NCBI GenBank assembly: GCA_001600495.1 | Contig: BCKE01000010.1 | Coordinates: 1 to 64,000, forward strand | Direction: 5' to 3' | Length of the DNA: 64,000 nt | From: Pilasporangium apinafurcum | Lineage: Eukaryota > Oomycota > Peronosporomycetes > Pythiales > Pythiaceae | Part shown: piece after piece, positions 32,809 to 43,672 of the stretch | Layout: each line of letters opens with the position of its first letter | How positions within the stretch are numbered: position 1 is the stretch's first letter | Made by a program: the position numbers and the translations under genes | The notes under the pieces: generated by a model | The model's input: only the letters and a program-made list of their open reading frames with translations | What the model was told of the DNA's origin: nothing | Database searches by the model: none

Positions 32809-34098
32809 ATGCCAAGGACGTCATGGTTTGGCGACCCGGAGCTTCTGCTCACAACCTTCTCGACTTCCTATATCTGCAACAATCTCTCCAAGCACGACGA
32901 CACATTGGTCCTTTTGCGGCGTTCATTTGAATATGCAGTCTTCCCATTTATTCGCTTCTTTCCAATGGTATTGCTGGTTGTTCTTGGTAGGTGTATGCGC
33001 ATTTAAATGACGTTGTCTTCGTCAATACGTCCCAAACACCGTGCGTCACGCATCTGTTGCCCAGCTCCGAGAGGTCCACCATCCACCATGTGCAATTTTG
33101 CGATCTTCTAGGCACTGCCTATATCGTCGTAGCATCAGACAACGGTGTGCAGGTAGGACTCACACGTGTATATCTGATCGTTTTAACACAAACTGACTAC
33201 GCTTAATATATGACACAATGGTAAAGATTTTCGATAGTTCGGGATCGCAGAGTCTCTATGAGCTCGCGCTGAAAGATACAATTGAAAAACCAGAAGAAGG
33301 TTTGTATCCCACACTGTTCATGGTCAAAACTGCATGCTGTATTCCAAACTGTTGGTGCGTCCTGTAGGCATAGCTCTTTTCTGCAAAGGCATCTGTGTTG
33401 TAAACTCCAGCCATCCATCAATTGTAGTGGGTACGCCCACAGTTATTCCTTTTGTACACAAATATCTTCGAGGAATAGACATAAAATGATCGTTCATTCT
33501 TTCCAACGTAGGGACATCATTGGGAGGACTATTGATTGTCTGTAAGGATAAGGACGCGAAAGCCTCCACTACGCACCAGTTTGATCTCGTGGAGACTATT
33601 AGTGAGCATAAGGAAGCAGTCTGCTGTGTGGAAAGCACAGCAAATGGTCCCTTATTGGCCAGCAGCGATAGCAGTGGTATCATTTTGGTGTATAATCCGG
33701 AGGATAACTTTGACGTGGTGCATCGCATCGCTGGCGATGGGTATCCTGTAACATCCATGCGTTTCTCTTCAGAGAATTGGCTGATTTGTGGCTATCTCAC
33801 AGGCCGAATGCGTGTGTACAAGAAAGAAACTCTCCAGTTGCACGCAGAGATTGCTGCACATAGTCGTGCCATTACTGCATTGGATATACACGAGAACTAC
33901 GTCGTCTCGGTTGGTGAGGATACTTTCATGAACGTCTGGGATATCGTGGGTATTAAAACACCAAATCCACGCATCCAACTGGTGAGCTCTCAAAGCGTTC
34001 CAAACGATTTGCTCACTGGTGTGGTATTTGCTCACTCAAAGAAAATTATCACGGCATCATTTGATACCGTGAATCTCAAGCTTTGGATCCCAGAGTAA
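32809..34098 (+). CDS. WD-repeat protein, WDR54 homologue
   Basis: Exons 32809-32937, 32991-33152, 33227-33299, 33368-33430 and 33512-34098, 337 aa. The N-terminus contains STSYICNNLSKHDD. Then come AYIVVASDNGVQIFDSSGSQ, GICVVNSSHPSIVVGTSLGG, PLLASSDSSGIILVYNPEDN, LICGYLTGRMRVYKKETLQL and AHSRAITALDIHENYVVSVG with EDTFMNVWDI. This order, in particular the 'ICNNLS' start and the HxRAIxALDI..GEDTF block, matches WDR54. It should fold as a seven-bladed propeller and act as a scaffold; its process is poorly known. The third acceptor (AATGGTAAAG) was chosen by frame. Confidence 0.85.
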
Positions 34099-34205
34099 AG
34101 AAATTGCGCTAACATGAAATGAATCCCAATCTATATCCTTTGTTCAAAATGATTTCTGCTTTCTCTCTTATGAACAAACATCCATGCATCTTTACTGTAA
34201 CATTC

Positions 34206-34964
34206 TTAATCATAAAGACTCTCGTCATAGTCAATATGGTCCTCTAAGTTCTTGGCTGCCCCATTAAGTGACGTCCATGGAAGCTCTTGTGCTTTGGTGA
34301 GGGTCAGAGTCAGTCGATCATTTTTTATCTTCCATTTCACGTCAGTGATTTCATGATAAAGCGTTGGAATTACGAGGCTCTTGGCTTGTTTACCATCAAC
34401 TGCAGTGAGGAGGTCCATCGACAGTGATGTATTTGTCCATTTCTACCAACAACACAACGAAAATATTCAAAAAACATTGACCTGAAAGAGTATAGATCCC
34501 CATGTACAGCTTACCAAGATTAGTTGCTCCTCCTCCATATCTTTTACTGCGCTATCGGTAAGATAAATGCTGACAGTTTTCTTATTATCGGTCCATCCGT
34601 AGGACGACACCATGGTTTTGCTAATGTCATCTTTCGTATCCTTGACCTCACGCACTTGGTGCGCATAGTAATAGCTGTTCTGGCCCTTTTTGATGATATT
34701 GTCCGCTAATGCAGATCGTGCTTCGTCGTCTTCATCAGCTACTCCCGTGGTTTTCTTCCTCCATTCGGCAATTTTCTCTTTTGATGCCGTCACAGAACAC
34801 ACACGATAGAGTCCAAACGTCGCGACAATCACGCCCACTGCCACTGCAATCTTTAGCGCCAGATCTTTTTCTAACTGTAAATTTCCCCATGGCGTCACGA
34901 TTATCACGTAGGACGCACTGGCACTAGGAACGTAGAGATACGGCAGAAAGAAGTCTTGCCCCAT
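34206..34964 (-). CDS. membrane-anchored CS-domain (p23/CacyBP-like) protein
   Basis: Exons 34964-34515 and 34442-34206, 228 aa. A hydrophobic N-terminal anchor (ALKIAVAVGVIVATFGLYRV) is followed by a charged linker and a CS-like beta-sandwich: YGWTDNKKTVSIYLTDSAVK, EEEQLILKWTNTSLSMDLLT, then TDVKWKIKNDRLTLTLTKAQ and PWTSLNG. CS domains are Hsp90 co-chaperone modules. The sandwich is split by the intron (72 bp, GTAAGC..GTAG) and continues in frame across it. The alternative start upstream lacks a better context. Likely ER or organelle membrane with the CS domain in the cytosol; inferred. Confidence 0.78.
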
Positions 34965-35207
34965 ATTCGTCAATTGCAAAACTGCATTGAGCTCTTCGAT
35001 CACAATCCAGAACAATAAATTGTTAGTTTTTATTGGCTAATAACTTTAAAAAAATTATATTAATAACCAATTAAAATGATTATTAAACTCAGTGTTGCAT
35101 GAAGGTTGCAGTTCCATTCCACCAACCAATACGAGCTGTCCAAGAGCTACAGAAGCAAAAGGAGAAGAGGAAGATCTGTGTGTGTGTGGTTTGTCTAGAG
35201 ACGCACG

Positions 35208-35450
35208 ATGAAGCCGTTGTTTGGGAAGATCGTGTCTAACAAGATGCAAAAGTCCGTGCTGGTCGAGGTAGCACGTATCGTGAAGGACCCCAAGTACGGA
35301 AAGTACTACAAGAAGACCAAGAAGTTCATGGCGCATGACGAAAGCGACGCCTGCAACATTGGCGACTTTGTACGCCTTTCCCCAACTCGTCCTTTGAGCA
35401 AGCGCAAGCGCTGGAATGTTGAAGAAATCACGCGGAAAGCCGAAGTTTAA
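35208..35450 (+). CDS. mitochondrial small-subunit ribosomal protein uS17m
   Basis: 80 aa, one exon. A bacterial-type S17 OB-fold: [20 protein letters not shown], then [20 protein letters not shown] and [20 protein letters not shown]. The [10 protein letters not shown] and [10 protein letters not shown] blocks are S17 signatures that bind the 5' domain of small-subunit rRNA. The absence of a eukaryote-specific extension points to the mitochondrial ribosome. It is divergent from the CS-domain gene with 243 bp between starts, a gap that holds ATTGG/CCAAT elements. Confidence 0.93.
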   Translation: MKPLFGKIVSNKMQKSVLVEVARIVKDPKYGKYYKKTKKFMAHDESDACNIGDFVRLSPTRPLSKRKRWNVEEITRKAEV

Positions 35451-35812
35451 CTGCTTTCTTCTACACGCCAGCAGGAATGACGCACAGGCAGCACAAAAGT
35501 ATGCCAATGGTTCGGTTACGCACAAAGAAGAGCGTTCCAAAAAGGTATTGACGTGTTGTCTGCGCTTCTTGGCAAAGAGAAGTAAATTAGAGTTGTTGTT
35601 ATTCCTTCTAGTGTTCGATTTGTGTTTGTCACTCTTGCGTCCCTTTAACCACGTCAATGGTCAGGTATGTATCACTGCATGCATGCTCGCTGCAACAGCT
35701 TCCTATGCCTACTACTGCGCTTTGGTGGATTGATACGAGTTATGTGGATCATCATAACCTTTAGACACGTAAAAAAAATGTGTTGACACCATAGAACGGG
35801 GAGTTTGAACTT

Positions 35813-36702
35813 TCATAGTTCATCATCGTCATCTGAGAGATCTGCAAATGGATCTAGAACTGGAAAATCCCCTACGATCACTTTCTGCGGTCGAACGAAG
35901 GCACCAAACTTTGGTTCGCACTCGTAGTACATTTTCCCCTTCACAGAACCACTGCCTTTACCCACCGGCTCGTCAAATTTGACCCCTACCCAGTATCCAC
36001 CACAAATCTCAGGAACTTCACCTAGATATTTCACTTCACCACGTCTTCCACCTGGTTGCACTTCACATCGATCGCCAACTTTCATGGCTGCGACGGATTC
36101 TGGTCCTGGAAGAGTCGATGGGTCTTCAACTGAATGAGCAGCCTTCATCATTGTCTTTGGCTTCCAATTCGGGTCCTTCGCGAGCTGCTCCTTCTTGTAG
36201 GCACGCACAGTCTTTTCACCTATATAGATTAAACAAAACAGTATATAGATATCCATTATCGACGAATTGCCATGTGTGCATATTACGTACGCTTGTTGTA
36301 GTCTTCCTCCGATATCTCGTACTTCTTGACAAGGGATATATCCTCTAATCCGCCTCCTTTGGACAGTGAAAATGGATCCATATCTACCACATGCAGCCGC
36401 ATGCCACTTTGCACACCATAATAACCGAGCATCTTGCTATCGTCGTCTAGTTTCACTAGCACCAAGCCGTCGCTCCCCATGATGTACAGCTCCATCGCGT
36501 CTGGTTTCGTGCCTGAGTGGCGGTATATCTTGTGGCGGATCTCTCCTATTGTGAGATGCAGATCGAGTCGGATGTCCACCATCTGCAGCTTTAGGTTGCT
36601 GTGTGTGATGTGCAGACATACAATGCCCTCGGGAAGACTCTCATACTCCAAGCCGTCCTTTGCCACGACGTAGTCGCGCAACGCACGCATATCTGCCGCC
36701 AT
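35813..36702 (-). CDS. TBCB: tubulin-folding cofactor B
   Basis: Exons 36702-36291 and 36219-35813, 272 aa. TBCB captures alpha-tubulin after CCT release and, with cofactor E, feeds the alpha/beta-tubulin assembly path. The N-terminal ubiquitin-like domain contains VCLHITHSNLKLQMVDIRLD and TIGEIRHKIYRHSGT. The C-terminal CAP-Gly domain holds VGDRCEVQPGGRRGEVKYLG and GGYWVGVKFDEPVGKGSGSV followed by KMYYECEPKFGAFVRPQKV. It ends DLSDDDDEL, the acidic tail ending typical of TBCB. The start is 137 bp from the divergent GET1/WRB start. Confidence 0.95.
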
Positions 36703-36839
36703 CGTTGCTGTTGGAATTCACTTTCCTCTCTTGACAATTCTTCTCTCGATAGTGAAGCGGCAGGAACTCGTTTAAGTGCGATTTTGTCAATTTTGTCCCC
36801 CCATATTCCCAGAGTATAGCAACAGAGTCAATCCAGAAA

Positions 36840-37500
36840 ATGGAGGTCTTTGCAATCGAGAAGCTCAAGTGCTGGGATGTGGTGCTCATCGCAGTGCTCA
36901 TGCTCACTGTGGATCTTTTCATGAGCATGTGGAACAACCGCGGCACGCGGCTTTCGTCTGAGGAGAAGGCGTTGTTGACGCAGTACAACGAGCAGGTGCG
37001 TGTGGTGAACCGCCTCAACTCCGTCGAGACCTTCGTTGAACAGTCCAAGGCGATTCGCAAGATGAATGCGCTAAAAAAACAGATGCAGGAGCATGCGGGT
37101 GGGTTTGAAAGTGATCGCGTCAATGTATTAGTAAGTGATGTTTTGATTGAAACTCTCGTTGTGTTCTAGTAAATCGAATACAAGCGGCGGCTCCGTCAGA
37201 ACTCCAGAAACAGATTGATCGCATGAGAACGGTGCGTGAAAAATAAGAGCCTGTCTTAGTATAGCAAGATCTTGTCAGAACTCGTGCTGACCGTGTTGTG
37301 CGTTATATTTGTGCCTATAGCCTGTGATTTTGGCGTTTTTGACGTTCTACTATTGGAACGAACCACTCACCATCCTTCCCCAAGGTTACATGCTTCCATT
37401 AGAGCGTTTCCTTTCATTTCCAGGTTTTTCGTTGGGCGCAATCTCTGCTGTCGGCTGGGCTGGTGTCTGTCGTCGCGTTGGCGCTAAACTTGTAGGATAG
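36840..37500 (+). CDS. tail-anchored protein insertion receptor WRB/GET1
   Basis: Exons 36840-37098, 37170-37231 and 37321-37500, 166 aa. WRB/GET1 is the ER receptor that with CAML/GET2 accepts tail-anchored proteins from TRC40. The first membrane segment is WDVVLIAVLMLTVDLFMSMW. A cytosolic coiled coil follows (RVVNRLNSVETFVEQSKAIR and RKMNALKKQMQEHA), then two C-terminal membrane segments (TPVILAFLTFYYWNEPLTIL and SLGAISAVGWAGVCRRVGAK). The second intron (89 bp) was set by the frame of the last exon; a shorter exon inside it is conceivable. Confidence 0.85.
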
Positions 37501-37704
37501 GTACTAAGCATCTCACTAGGCTAGGCTTTACAAAGTTGCTGCAAGGCTAGAAATTGTGCTTGAAACGAAAGTGAGAAATAATAAACACGAAGAGTCAACG
37601 CATAGCAGCTCTACTGTGTGCGAATGGCGTCACGTGCTAGGCACGCGCGTTCGATTAAGTTGACTTACTACACAATCTGGGCTGATCTAGCAAAATCCAG
37701 ATGT

Positions 37705-38046
37705 CTAATAGTCGCCACCGCCACCGAACATGTCCATGCCTCCACCAAGGTCGGCTTCTTCTTCTTCCTCCTTTTCGTCAACGGCTGGCGCAGCAGCGGC
37801 GGCAGCGCCACCAGCAGGAGCAGCACCGCCGGCAGAGGAAGCGCCGATGGACACCGTGGAGAGCTTTTCCTTACCAGCGGCGATCACTTCTTCGATGTTC
37901 TTGCCTTCAAGTTCCTTCAACAGAAGTTCAATCTTGGCGCTGTCGGCTTCGCCACCAAACGAGGTGATGACCTTTTCGACATCGGCAGCCGATGGGGAGT
38001 CATTTCCGCCCAACACACACAGAAGGTAAGCCGCAACGTGACGCAT
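37705..38046 (-). CDS. RPLP2: 60S acidic ribosomal protein P2
   Basis: 113 aa, one exon. P2 forms the ribosomal stalk with P0 and P1 and recruits elongation factors. MRHVAAYLLCVLGGNDSPSA and VEKVITSFGGEADSAKIELL are P2 dimer-domain features. An Ala/Gly hinge and a Glu run follow. The usual C-terminal peptide (DDMGFGLFD) is not there; the chain ends DMFGGGGDY after an acidic run. Confidence 0.92.
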   Translation of the reverse strand: MRHVAAYLLCVLGGNDSPSAADVEKVITSFGGEADSAKIELLLKELEGKNIEEVIAAGKEKLSTVSIGASSAGGAAPAGGAAAAAAPAVDEKEEEEEADLGGGMDMFGGGGDY

Positions 38047-38478
38047 CTACAATAATAAACAAACAGCAAGATCGTCGGTCACTTCGTTCTAATTCGCATC
38101 CACACAATGTGACAGTATTATAGAAGCGCTGCGGTGGCAGTAATAACTGCGCAGCATCTCCACCTGCCAAGTCCACGCACCTTGTTTAAGGTGAAAAAAG
38201 CTTTTCTAGAGGAATACCCGACGACGTCTCTAACGTTACCAGCACACGATATGACAGGCGAGCAGCTATGGAAGCGCTCACACAGGAGAGTCCGAGAACC
38301 AATCACTTTAGTGAGTATACAAATTCCCATATTATATCTTCTCCACCAATCAGAGCCTATGTTGACAGTGTATAACCCTAACCGTTATCATATTTGCAGG
38401 GGTATTATCACAAGTCGCATATTTGGGGGGAGAATCTGTGACTTGTGATTATGATGTCTATGATTTCATTACCATTAT
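38047..38478. other. intergenic with CCAAT boxes; left flank of transposon F2
   Basis: No supported gene; one open plus-strand frame lacks an ATG. CCAAT occurs near 38299 and 38344 and a start region of P2 abuts it. The F2 element begins at 38481, after a TA dinucleotide. Confidence 0.35.
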
Positions 38479-38480
38479 TA

Positions 38481-38502
38481 CAGGTTGCAGTGAGAATGTC
38501 AC
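38481..38502 (+). repeat. left terminal inverted repeat of F2
   Basis: 22 bp beginning CAGGTTGCAGTGAGAATGTC, preceded by TA. It pairs with the right repeat at 41608-41629 with 21 of 22 matches. Confidence 0.85.
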
Positions 38503-38870
38503 TTTTTTATTTGTAAAAATGTAGTCATGAAATCAATTGTTGAACGACAAATTTGTTTTTGTCTTCGAACCCAAGGGCTTACCCTCAACAAGATAGCTGT
38601 CATTCTTGATATATACCAATGCACCACATACATTGGATGATCTCAGAAAATGCATTCAAACTGTGTTACCAACACTCACATCATCTATTTGCAAAAAATG
38701 TTTTTATAAACACTTTTGATTTAGCGTAAAAACAGCTGCAACTTTTGCATAAACATCATATTTTACTATAATTTGATTGATTTTGGAAGAACATGTGAAA
38801 ACTGAATGCACAACCTTGAGAACGTTTGATGTTTGTTACTTGTTTTGAGCCTTTATTTTTCTAATTTGCA

Positions 38871-41535
38871 ATGCCTGCAAAAGGTAAACGCAAGAAGAAG
38901 CGCCGATTTGGCGACAGTGACGACAGCGATTTCGAGAACATTGATGAAGACTTTGAGCCTGTGGCAAAAAGGATCGCAAGGCTGACTGTCGCCAAAAACC
39001 TCGGTTGAAGAAACCCAAGTTGACCACCAAGATTGTTCAAGTCACCAAGAAAGAAAAAGAATCTGCGAAACCCAAGAAATCAAAGGAAACTTCGGAAAGC
39101 AAAAAGAAATCTTATGACAACTCAACAGTGATTTGCAAGCTGAAACGAATTTACAAAAGTGAATTAATGTATAAGGAGATCCAAGACACTTGTCGAGTGG
39201 TAAAACAGGTACAAATGGAGGCGTGGAATGTGGTCAACTTACATCTACTTCGTTGTCTCCAAGGAAAGAAAGACAAGATGGATCTACCTGATCTCGAGCA
39301 AATGCTTTTCTATAAGTGCGCAGTGGGTATACTAGGAAACTCGGTCTCCAATCCAGAATTGAATACGACTTTGGAGATTTATCGTGAAGGACGTGCACGA
39401 GTAAATGGATATAAAGTCCCCTTATTGGAACCTATCAGTGTTATCATTGGGGAGTTAGCGCGTCAGATACGAGTGAATGCTCAAGTTATGATAGTTCATC
39501 ACTTTCAGCGTCAGCTTACCCAATATCTCTAGTTTCATGACGGAATAGAGTACGAAGATGCTGTATACCTTGTGCGTGGATGCTATTGGAACAAGGAAGT
39601 ATACAATGAAGATGAGAGAAAAAACCACGAATGGCTTGGATTTCGGCCGACTAAGTTCAATCTCGAGCGTAACCTGAAACAAGCTCTACGAAAGCTACAC
39701 GAAATTCTGACATGAATGGAGATGAACAGCAAATAGCATCGAAATACTTGAGGATTCAAAATGTTCGCATTGCTACCCATTTCTAGGTCATTTGTGTTCG
39801 TACACGTGACTATCAACGCGAGTACTCTTCATGGTATTTGTACGCGGATTTTCAAGAAGTACAAGAATGACAAAAAATGGCAAAATCAACTTAATACCTT
39901 GACTACAGAAGGACTCAAAGCTTCAGAAGAATACTTCCAAAAAAACTCACACTGTATTGTGAAAAGTTTTCGATCTCAAGGGTCAGGCGGCGAAAGGTAA
40001 AAGAAAGTTTGGGTGTCAGTCACTACAAATAGTTATGCAGCGTCAGTACTTTTGCGTTGGCCAAAACCCAAAGCTATAGAAGAGGAAAAGCCTACTGACC
40101 AAGAAGAAAAATCTGAAAGTAATGAAAAGGAAGAGAAAGATGAATCGACACAGTTACCTCCTAGATACTTAGCCAAGTAAGTGATCGGCATTGATCCGGG
40201 AATGCGAGGATTTTGCACCGCTATGAGTGAAGGAGAGTTGTCATTTGTACGCAATGCTTGCATGCAAAGGAAAAGAGATCGTCTGTCAACCAAGATAAAC
40301 GAGGGCTCCAAACCCAAACACAGACGCCCTCGTAAACGAAGTAAGCGACAAGTTCGGCGTAATCGACACAAACGTCGCAGGGGACGAAGACGAGCTCAAG
40401 GACTACCACGAAGAAGGTAAAGACAATGAGATGATATTGAGAACCGGCGGGTGGTATGGAGACAATAATAATTTCCTGTGAATCAAGTGAAACATCATAT
40501 TAGTACTTGTGGATTTCGTCATAAAGCTGGTATGAACAAATTTCGATATTGGCACGAGCGTCTCAAGAGAAGAAATCCAAAGTACGAATTCGCTATTGAA
40601 AGTATGCAATCATTCAAGACTGCAAATTATGATACTTATGGAAGCTCTCTTGGGATTTTTTGGATGAATGTGAATTTTCTTATCAAGCTTTGCGAAGATC
40701 ATAGTTTTCGTAAGTGGCGGTTTTTCCAGAAACGAATGAGGGTGAAGACGCTTACAGAATTGCCGAAACGCATTGTTCCAAGTGAGCAAGTGTAACACAT
40801 GCCTGATCTCGCACGCAAAGAATAAGCGTAACATCGGCATGTGTCTGACCATGCGTTCGAGGTCAGACGACATTACATACCTCAAAGTCATTTCAATACA
40901 TTAAGAGGGAAAATAGTCAGAAATACATAGTTGCATATAAATACATGTGTAAAGGAAGAAAGTAGAAAGATGATCGTAATTAGATTAGGAAAAGATGCGT
41001 TCAATCGGAGCTTAGATGTAGTGGTAACGAACTAAGTCCTCCATCTAATTTACTTTTCATTTTGCCTTCAAGTTACCACCTACCAACATCCGTTCAAGTC
41101 AGTCTATTTCAGCCAATCGGAACGTTCATATTATCTTTTCATCCAATCAGCGTCGTCTAGACCCAGTAATCGTCACAGCAAGTATGCATTGCATATGGAG
41201 ACTGGAGTCGGCGTGATCGCATCAGAGGCCACGCATCCAGTCCTGTAAAATGTTTCAAGAAAGAACTAGTGAAGAGAGCAACTGTTATCAGTATGGATGA
41301 ATAACGAACAAGTTTACTATGCTCTGACTGTTCTCGACCACTCGAATCAGCGATAATTGAAAAAGTCCCTCAACGAAATGTCCGACGCTGTGCCAACAAT
41401 GAATGCCAGTCTCGAATTTAGGATCGCGATGTCAATGCTGCGCGTAGTATTCTTCGACTACTCAAAAGCGTCATAGCAGGAATACCAATACCTATAGAGT
41501 TTCGTAGAGGAACAGAACGTTCAGCGTTAGCATAG
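38871..41535 (+). pseudogene. Fanzor (TnpB-like RNA-guided nuclease) pseudogene F2
   Basis: The gene starts at ATG 38871 (MPAKGKRKKKRRFGDSDDSD) with a basic/acidic tail, then the N-terminal region (QVMIVHHFQRQLTQYL near 39480-39530), FALLPISRSF near 39760, the RuvC-I motif VIGIDPGMRGF (about 40180), AGMNKFRYWHERLKRRNP and SMQSFKTANYD, YGDWSRRD, RuvC-II ISMDE (Glu) with zinc-ribbon CSDC/CANNEC, and RuvC-III DRDVNAARSILRLL near 41430. At least one frameshift near 38970, several in-frame stops (near 39530, 39710-39750, 40175, 41310 and 41420) and the 392-bp insertion at 40792 disable it. The layout matches Fanzor1 in length and motif order. Confidence 0.85.
40792..41183. mobile_element. 392-bp insertion into F2 with a 7-bp target duplication
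   Basis: AGCAAGT occurs at 40785-40791 and again at 41177-41183. Taking out one copy and what lies between restores the reading VPSEQVCIAYGDWSRRD exactly. The insert has no coding sequence. It contains an 8-bp perfect stem (40843-40850 with 40861-40868; loop carries GTTCGA, like a Pol III B box) and two CCAAT boxes. The ends are not clearly inverted, so a SINE or unclassified non-autonomous element is most likely. Confidence 0.7.
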
Positions 41536-41607
41536 AGAGAAAAAAGATGCGTACGAAAGCACACGGAGGAGCTTTGAAGGTAGGGAGTCCGTTATATTTT
41601 CCGAGCG

Positions 41608-41629
41608 GTGACATTCTCACTGCAACCCG
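41608..41629 (-). repeat. right terminal inverted repeat of F2
   Basis: 22 bp GTGACATTCTCACTGCAACC followed by CG and then TA. It is the inverted copy of 38481-38502 with one difference. Confidence 0.85.
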
Positions 41630-41698
41630 TAATATATCTTATGTATACCAGCAAATGGTGGACCAATTTTAATTCCTATGAAACCTGAAAGTGAATTT

Positions 41699-43013
41699 TT
41701 ATGATACAGGAGCAGAAGCGGCCGTCTCACTTGGTTTTGGCCGATCAGCCAAATCGATGTCTTCAAAGATCCCTTCGCTTTCGTTGATGCCAATGTTCAT
41801 CTCGATATGGTGCTCGATTAATTCACTTGGATATGTGCTCGTGCGCTTCACGCTCACTTTCTCGCTCGGTACAGTTAGACTAGCGGCGGGCAAGTTCGCG
41901 CGATCCTGGGATGATATGGAAGTAATTACAATCCCTGGATTCGTTTCATCTGCTCCATATTTTTCCATCCATTCAGCTTTCGCCTTATCCATGTCACTAT
42001 CTTTCTTCACGCCTGCAACCGCATTTGCCGTTGGGCCACGTGGAGGTTGTGCAGCACCCAAAATATTTGTGATCGGACTGCCTCTTCGTTTTGGTCGACT
42101 GGGATTCGTAGTGGTTTTGTCCTGTTGATTCTTCACATGATTCCGCTTCTTCTTGGATTGCCGAAGACAGTTGCACTTAAGCATTCGTGAGCATAATCCC
42201 TCATTGCCATTTTCTAGAATGAAATCGTAGGTGCCTGAGCCAATCCAGATTAAGTACGTGTGGAATCCGGCCAGCAACAGATACGAGTTGGCCAACGATA
42301 TGCAAATAATATTGTGAATCCACAGCAGCCCCAGGATCGGTTGGTGCCAATCGGAGCCAAGATGATCTTTAACTGTGGAAAACCACACCGTGCACATGAG
42401 AATGCCAATGATAGCCTGGAGGATAGTCTGGATGGTCGCTGTGACTACTAGGCAGTAGAATGGCTCATAATTGCTCTCTCCAATGCAGGTATTCAGCCAC
42501 GTGCAGTGATGATCTAAGCCGGGACTGTTCTTGCAGCAAATGGTGCAATAACGCGTCGCCTTCTTTGGAATACGAAGACAGGAAAGGCGCAAACCAGAAG
42601 CTGGTTTCTACAAAATCACAAGGTAGATGAGGAATGTTAATCTGATAGCAAAAGTTGCGTTGTCGATGAAAAAGTCATACAGGTTCTCCTGGATTCCTAG
42701 ATTCGCATAGTGACCAGGACCACAGAATGATGATGATAAGCACTGCGTTTGGGATGAGAATGCACAGACACTGAAAAAAAATGATGAGAAATGCGTTAAC
42801 ATATTTAAACGAATTGAGCTCACCTTGTCTCGATCCAAAAGTTTCGCAACGAATACAATGAACGCCTGTGTAGAGCAATAACTAGTGGTTAGTTTATGTT
42901 TCCAGAAATGTAATCAGTTGAGCTAAATAGCTTACACTCATAAGCAGCGGCTGGAGCACCCAACTGGTTATTTGATCGCGGGAGAATGGCTTTTCAAACC
43001 CATTGGCGCGCAT
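41699..43013 (-). CDS. DHHC-type palmitoyltransferase
   Basis: Exons 43013-42936, 42865-42824, 42770-42681 and 42607-41699, 372 aa. These membrane enzymes add palmitate to cysteines of target proteins. Two membrane segments (about residues 15-60, including AFIVFVAKLLDR and NAVLIIIILWSWSLCE) lead into the zinc-binding Cys-rich domain with the DHHC motif (SPGLDHHCTWLNTCIGESNY). Two more segments follow (TIQTILQAIIGILMCTVWFS and GLLWIHNIICISLANSYLLL). The C-terminal 130 residues are disordered, with DMDKAKAEWMEKYGADE. ATG 43013 is the first start of the open frame; a further 5' exon is possible. Confidence 0.88.
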
Positions 43014-43672
43014 ATTCCCGTTCTTTTTCTTCTTCAAATTTAAATGCCTGGACGCGTTAGCACACTAGCGGCACAGTTGCAGCTTGACTGACAACTTGAA
43101 GACAGTAGTTGTAGTCGAAAGCAGCCATAATGCATCGCCGTTGTTGTGGAGATTCAAAGGTTGGTGACTATTTTTACTCTTGGCCAATGCGGATAGATAA
43201 GCATTTCTATCTCACATAAGAGGATATAAATAGATACCAAGAATTTATGCAGCGTCCAGAGGGAAAAGAAAATAGTTGATGGTCGCTCTTTAACCTTTTT
43301 CCCCCAAGTGTACTATATGAAGTACATCCTCTTTTACAGTGTTAGTTTCTACTGGATTTAGCAGCGAGCACTCCACTTGGCATGAAAAAGTAGATTCTGA
43401 GGATTCTTCCGCTATTTCATTTTCTGCAGGGCGACAAATAGTTCTGACGATATTGATGTGTGGAGATTGTAAGGTAGGTGGGCAATTGGAAAGTGATCGT
43501 GTTTCTGGTTTGAACTACCTACTGATTATCCATTTGTAAACAGCTATACAATCTTATTGCTAAGCATTCCTTCTACCAATTTAACTCGATGGTCCAGAGG
43601 TCTCTATCTTTTTTTGAACCGTTAATAGTATTCTGACCAAATGCGCGCTTCTGGAACCTACCTTCTCACACT

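Larger units (their letters stand above)
38481..41629 (+). mobile_element. Fanzor-bearing transposon F2 with Tc1/mariner-like ends
   Basis: Terminal inverted repeats of 22 bp (38481-38502 and 41608-41629) differ at one base: CAGGTTGCAGTGAGAATGTC and AC, against CGGGTTGCAG.. on the other end. TA flanks each end (38479-38480; 41630-41631), which is the target duplication of Tc1/mariner elements. The 3149-bp interior carries only a Fanzor pseudogene and a 392-bp secondary insertion. No DDE/D transposase frame is seen, so it was probably moved by a transposase supplied elsewhere. Fanzor genes inside mariner-type elements are known from other eukaryotes. Confidence 0.8.

Noticed and set aside
38134-38448. 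Plus-strand open frame between P2 and transposon F2
   Set aside because: Begins with GTG, no family signature and overlaps the P2 promoter region.
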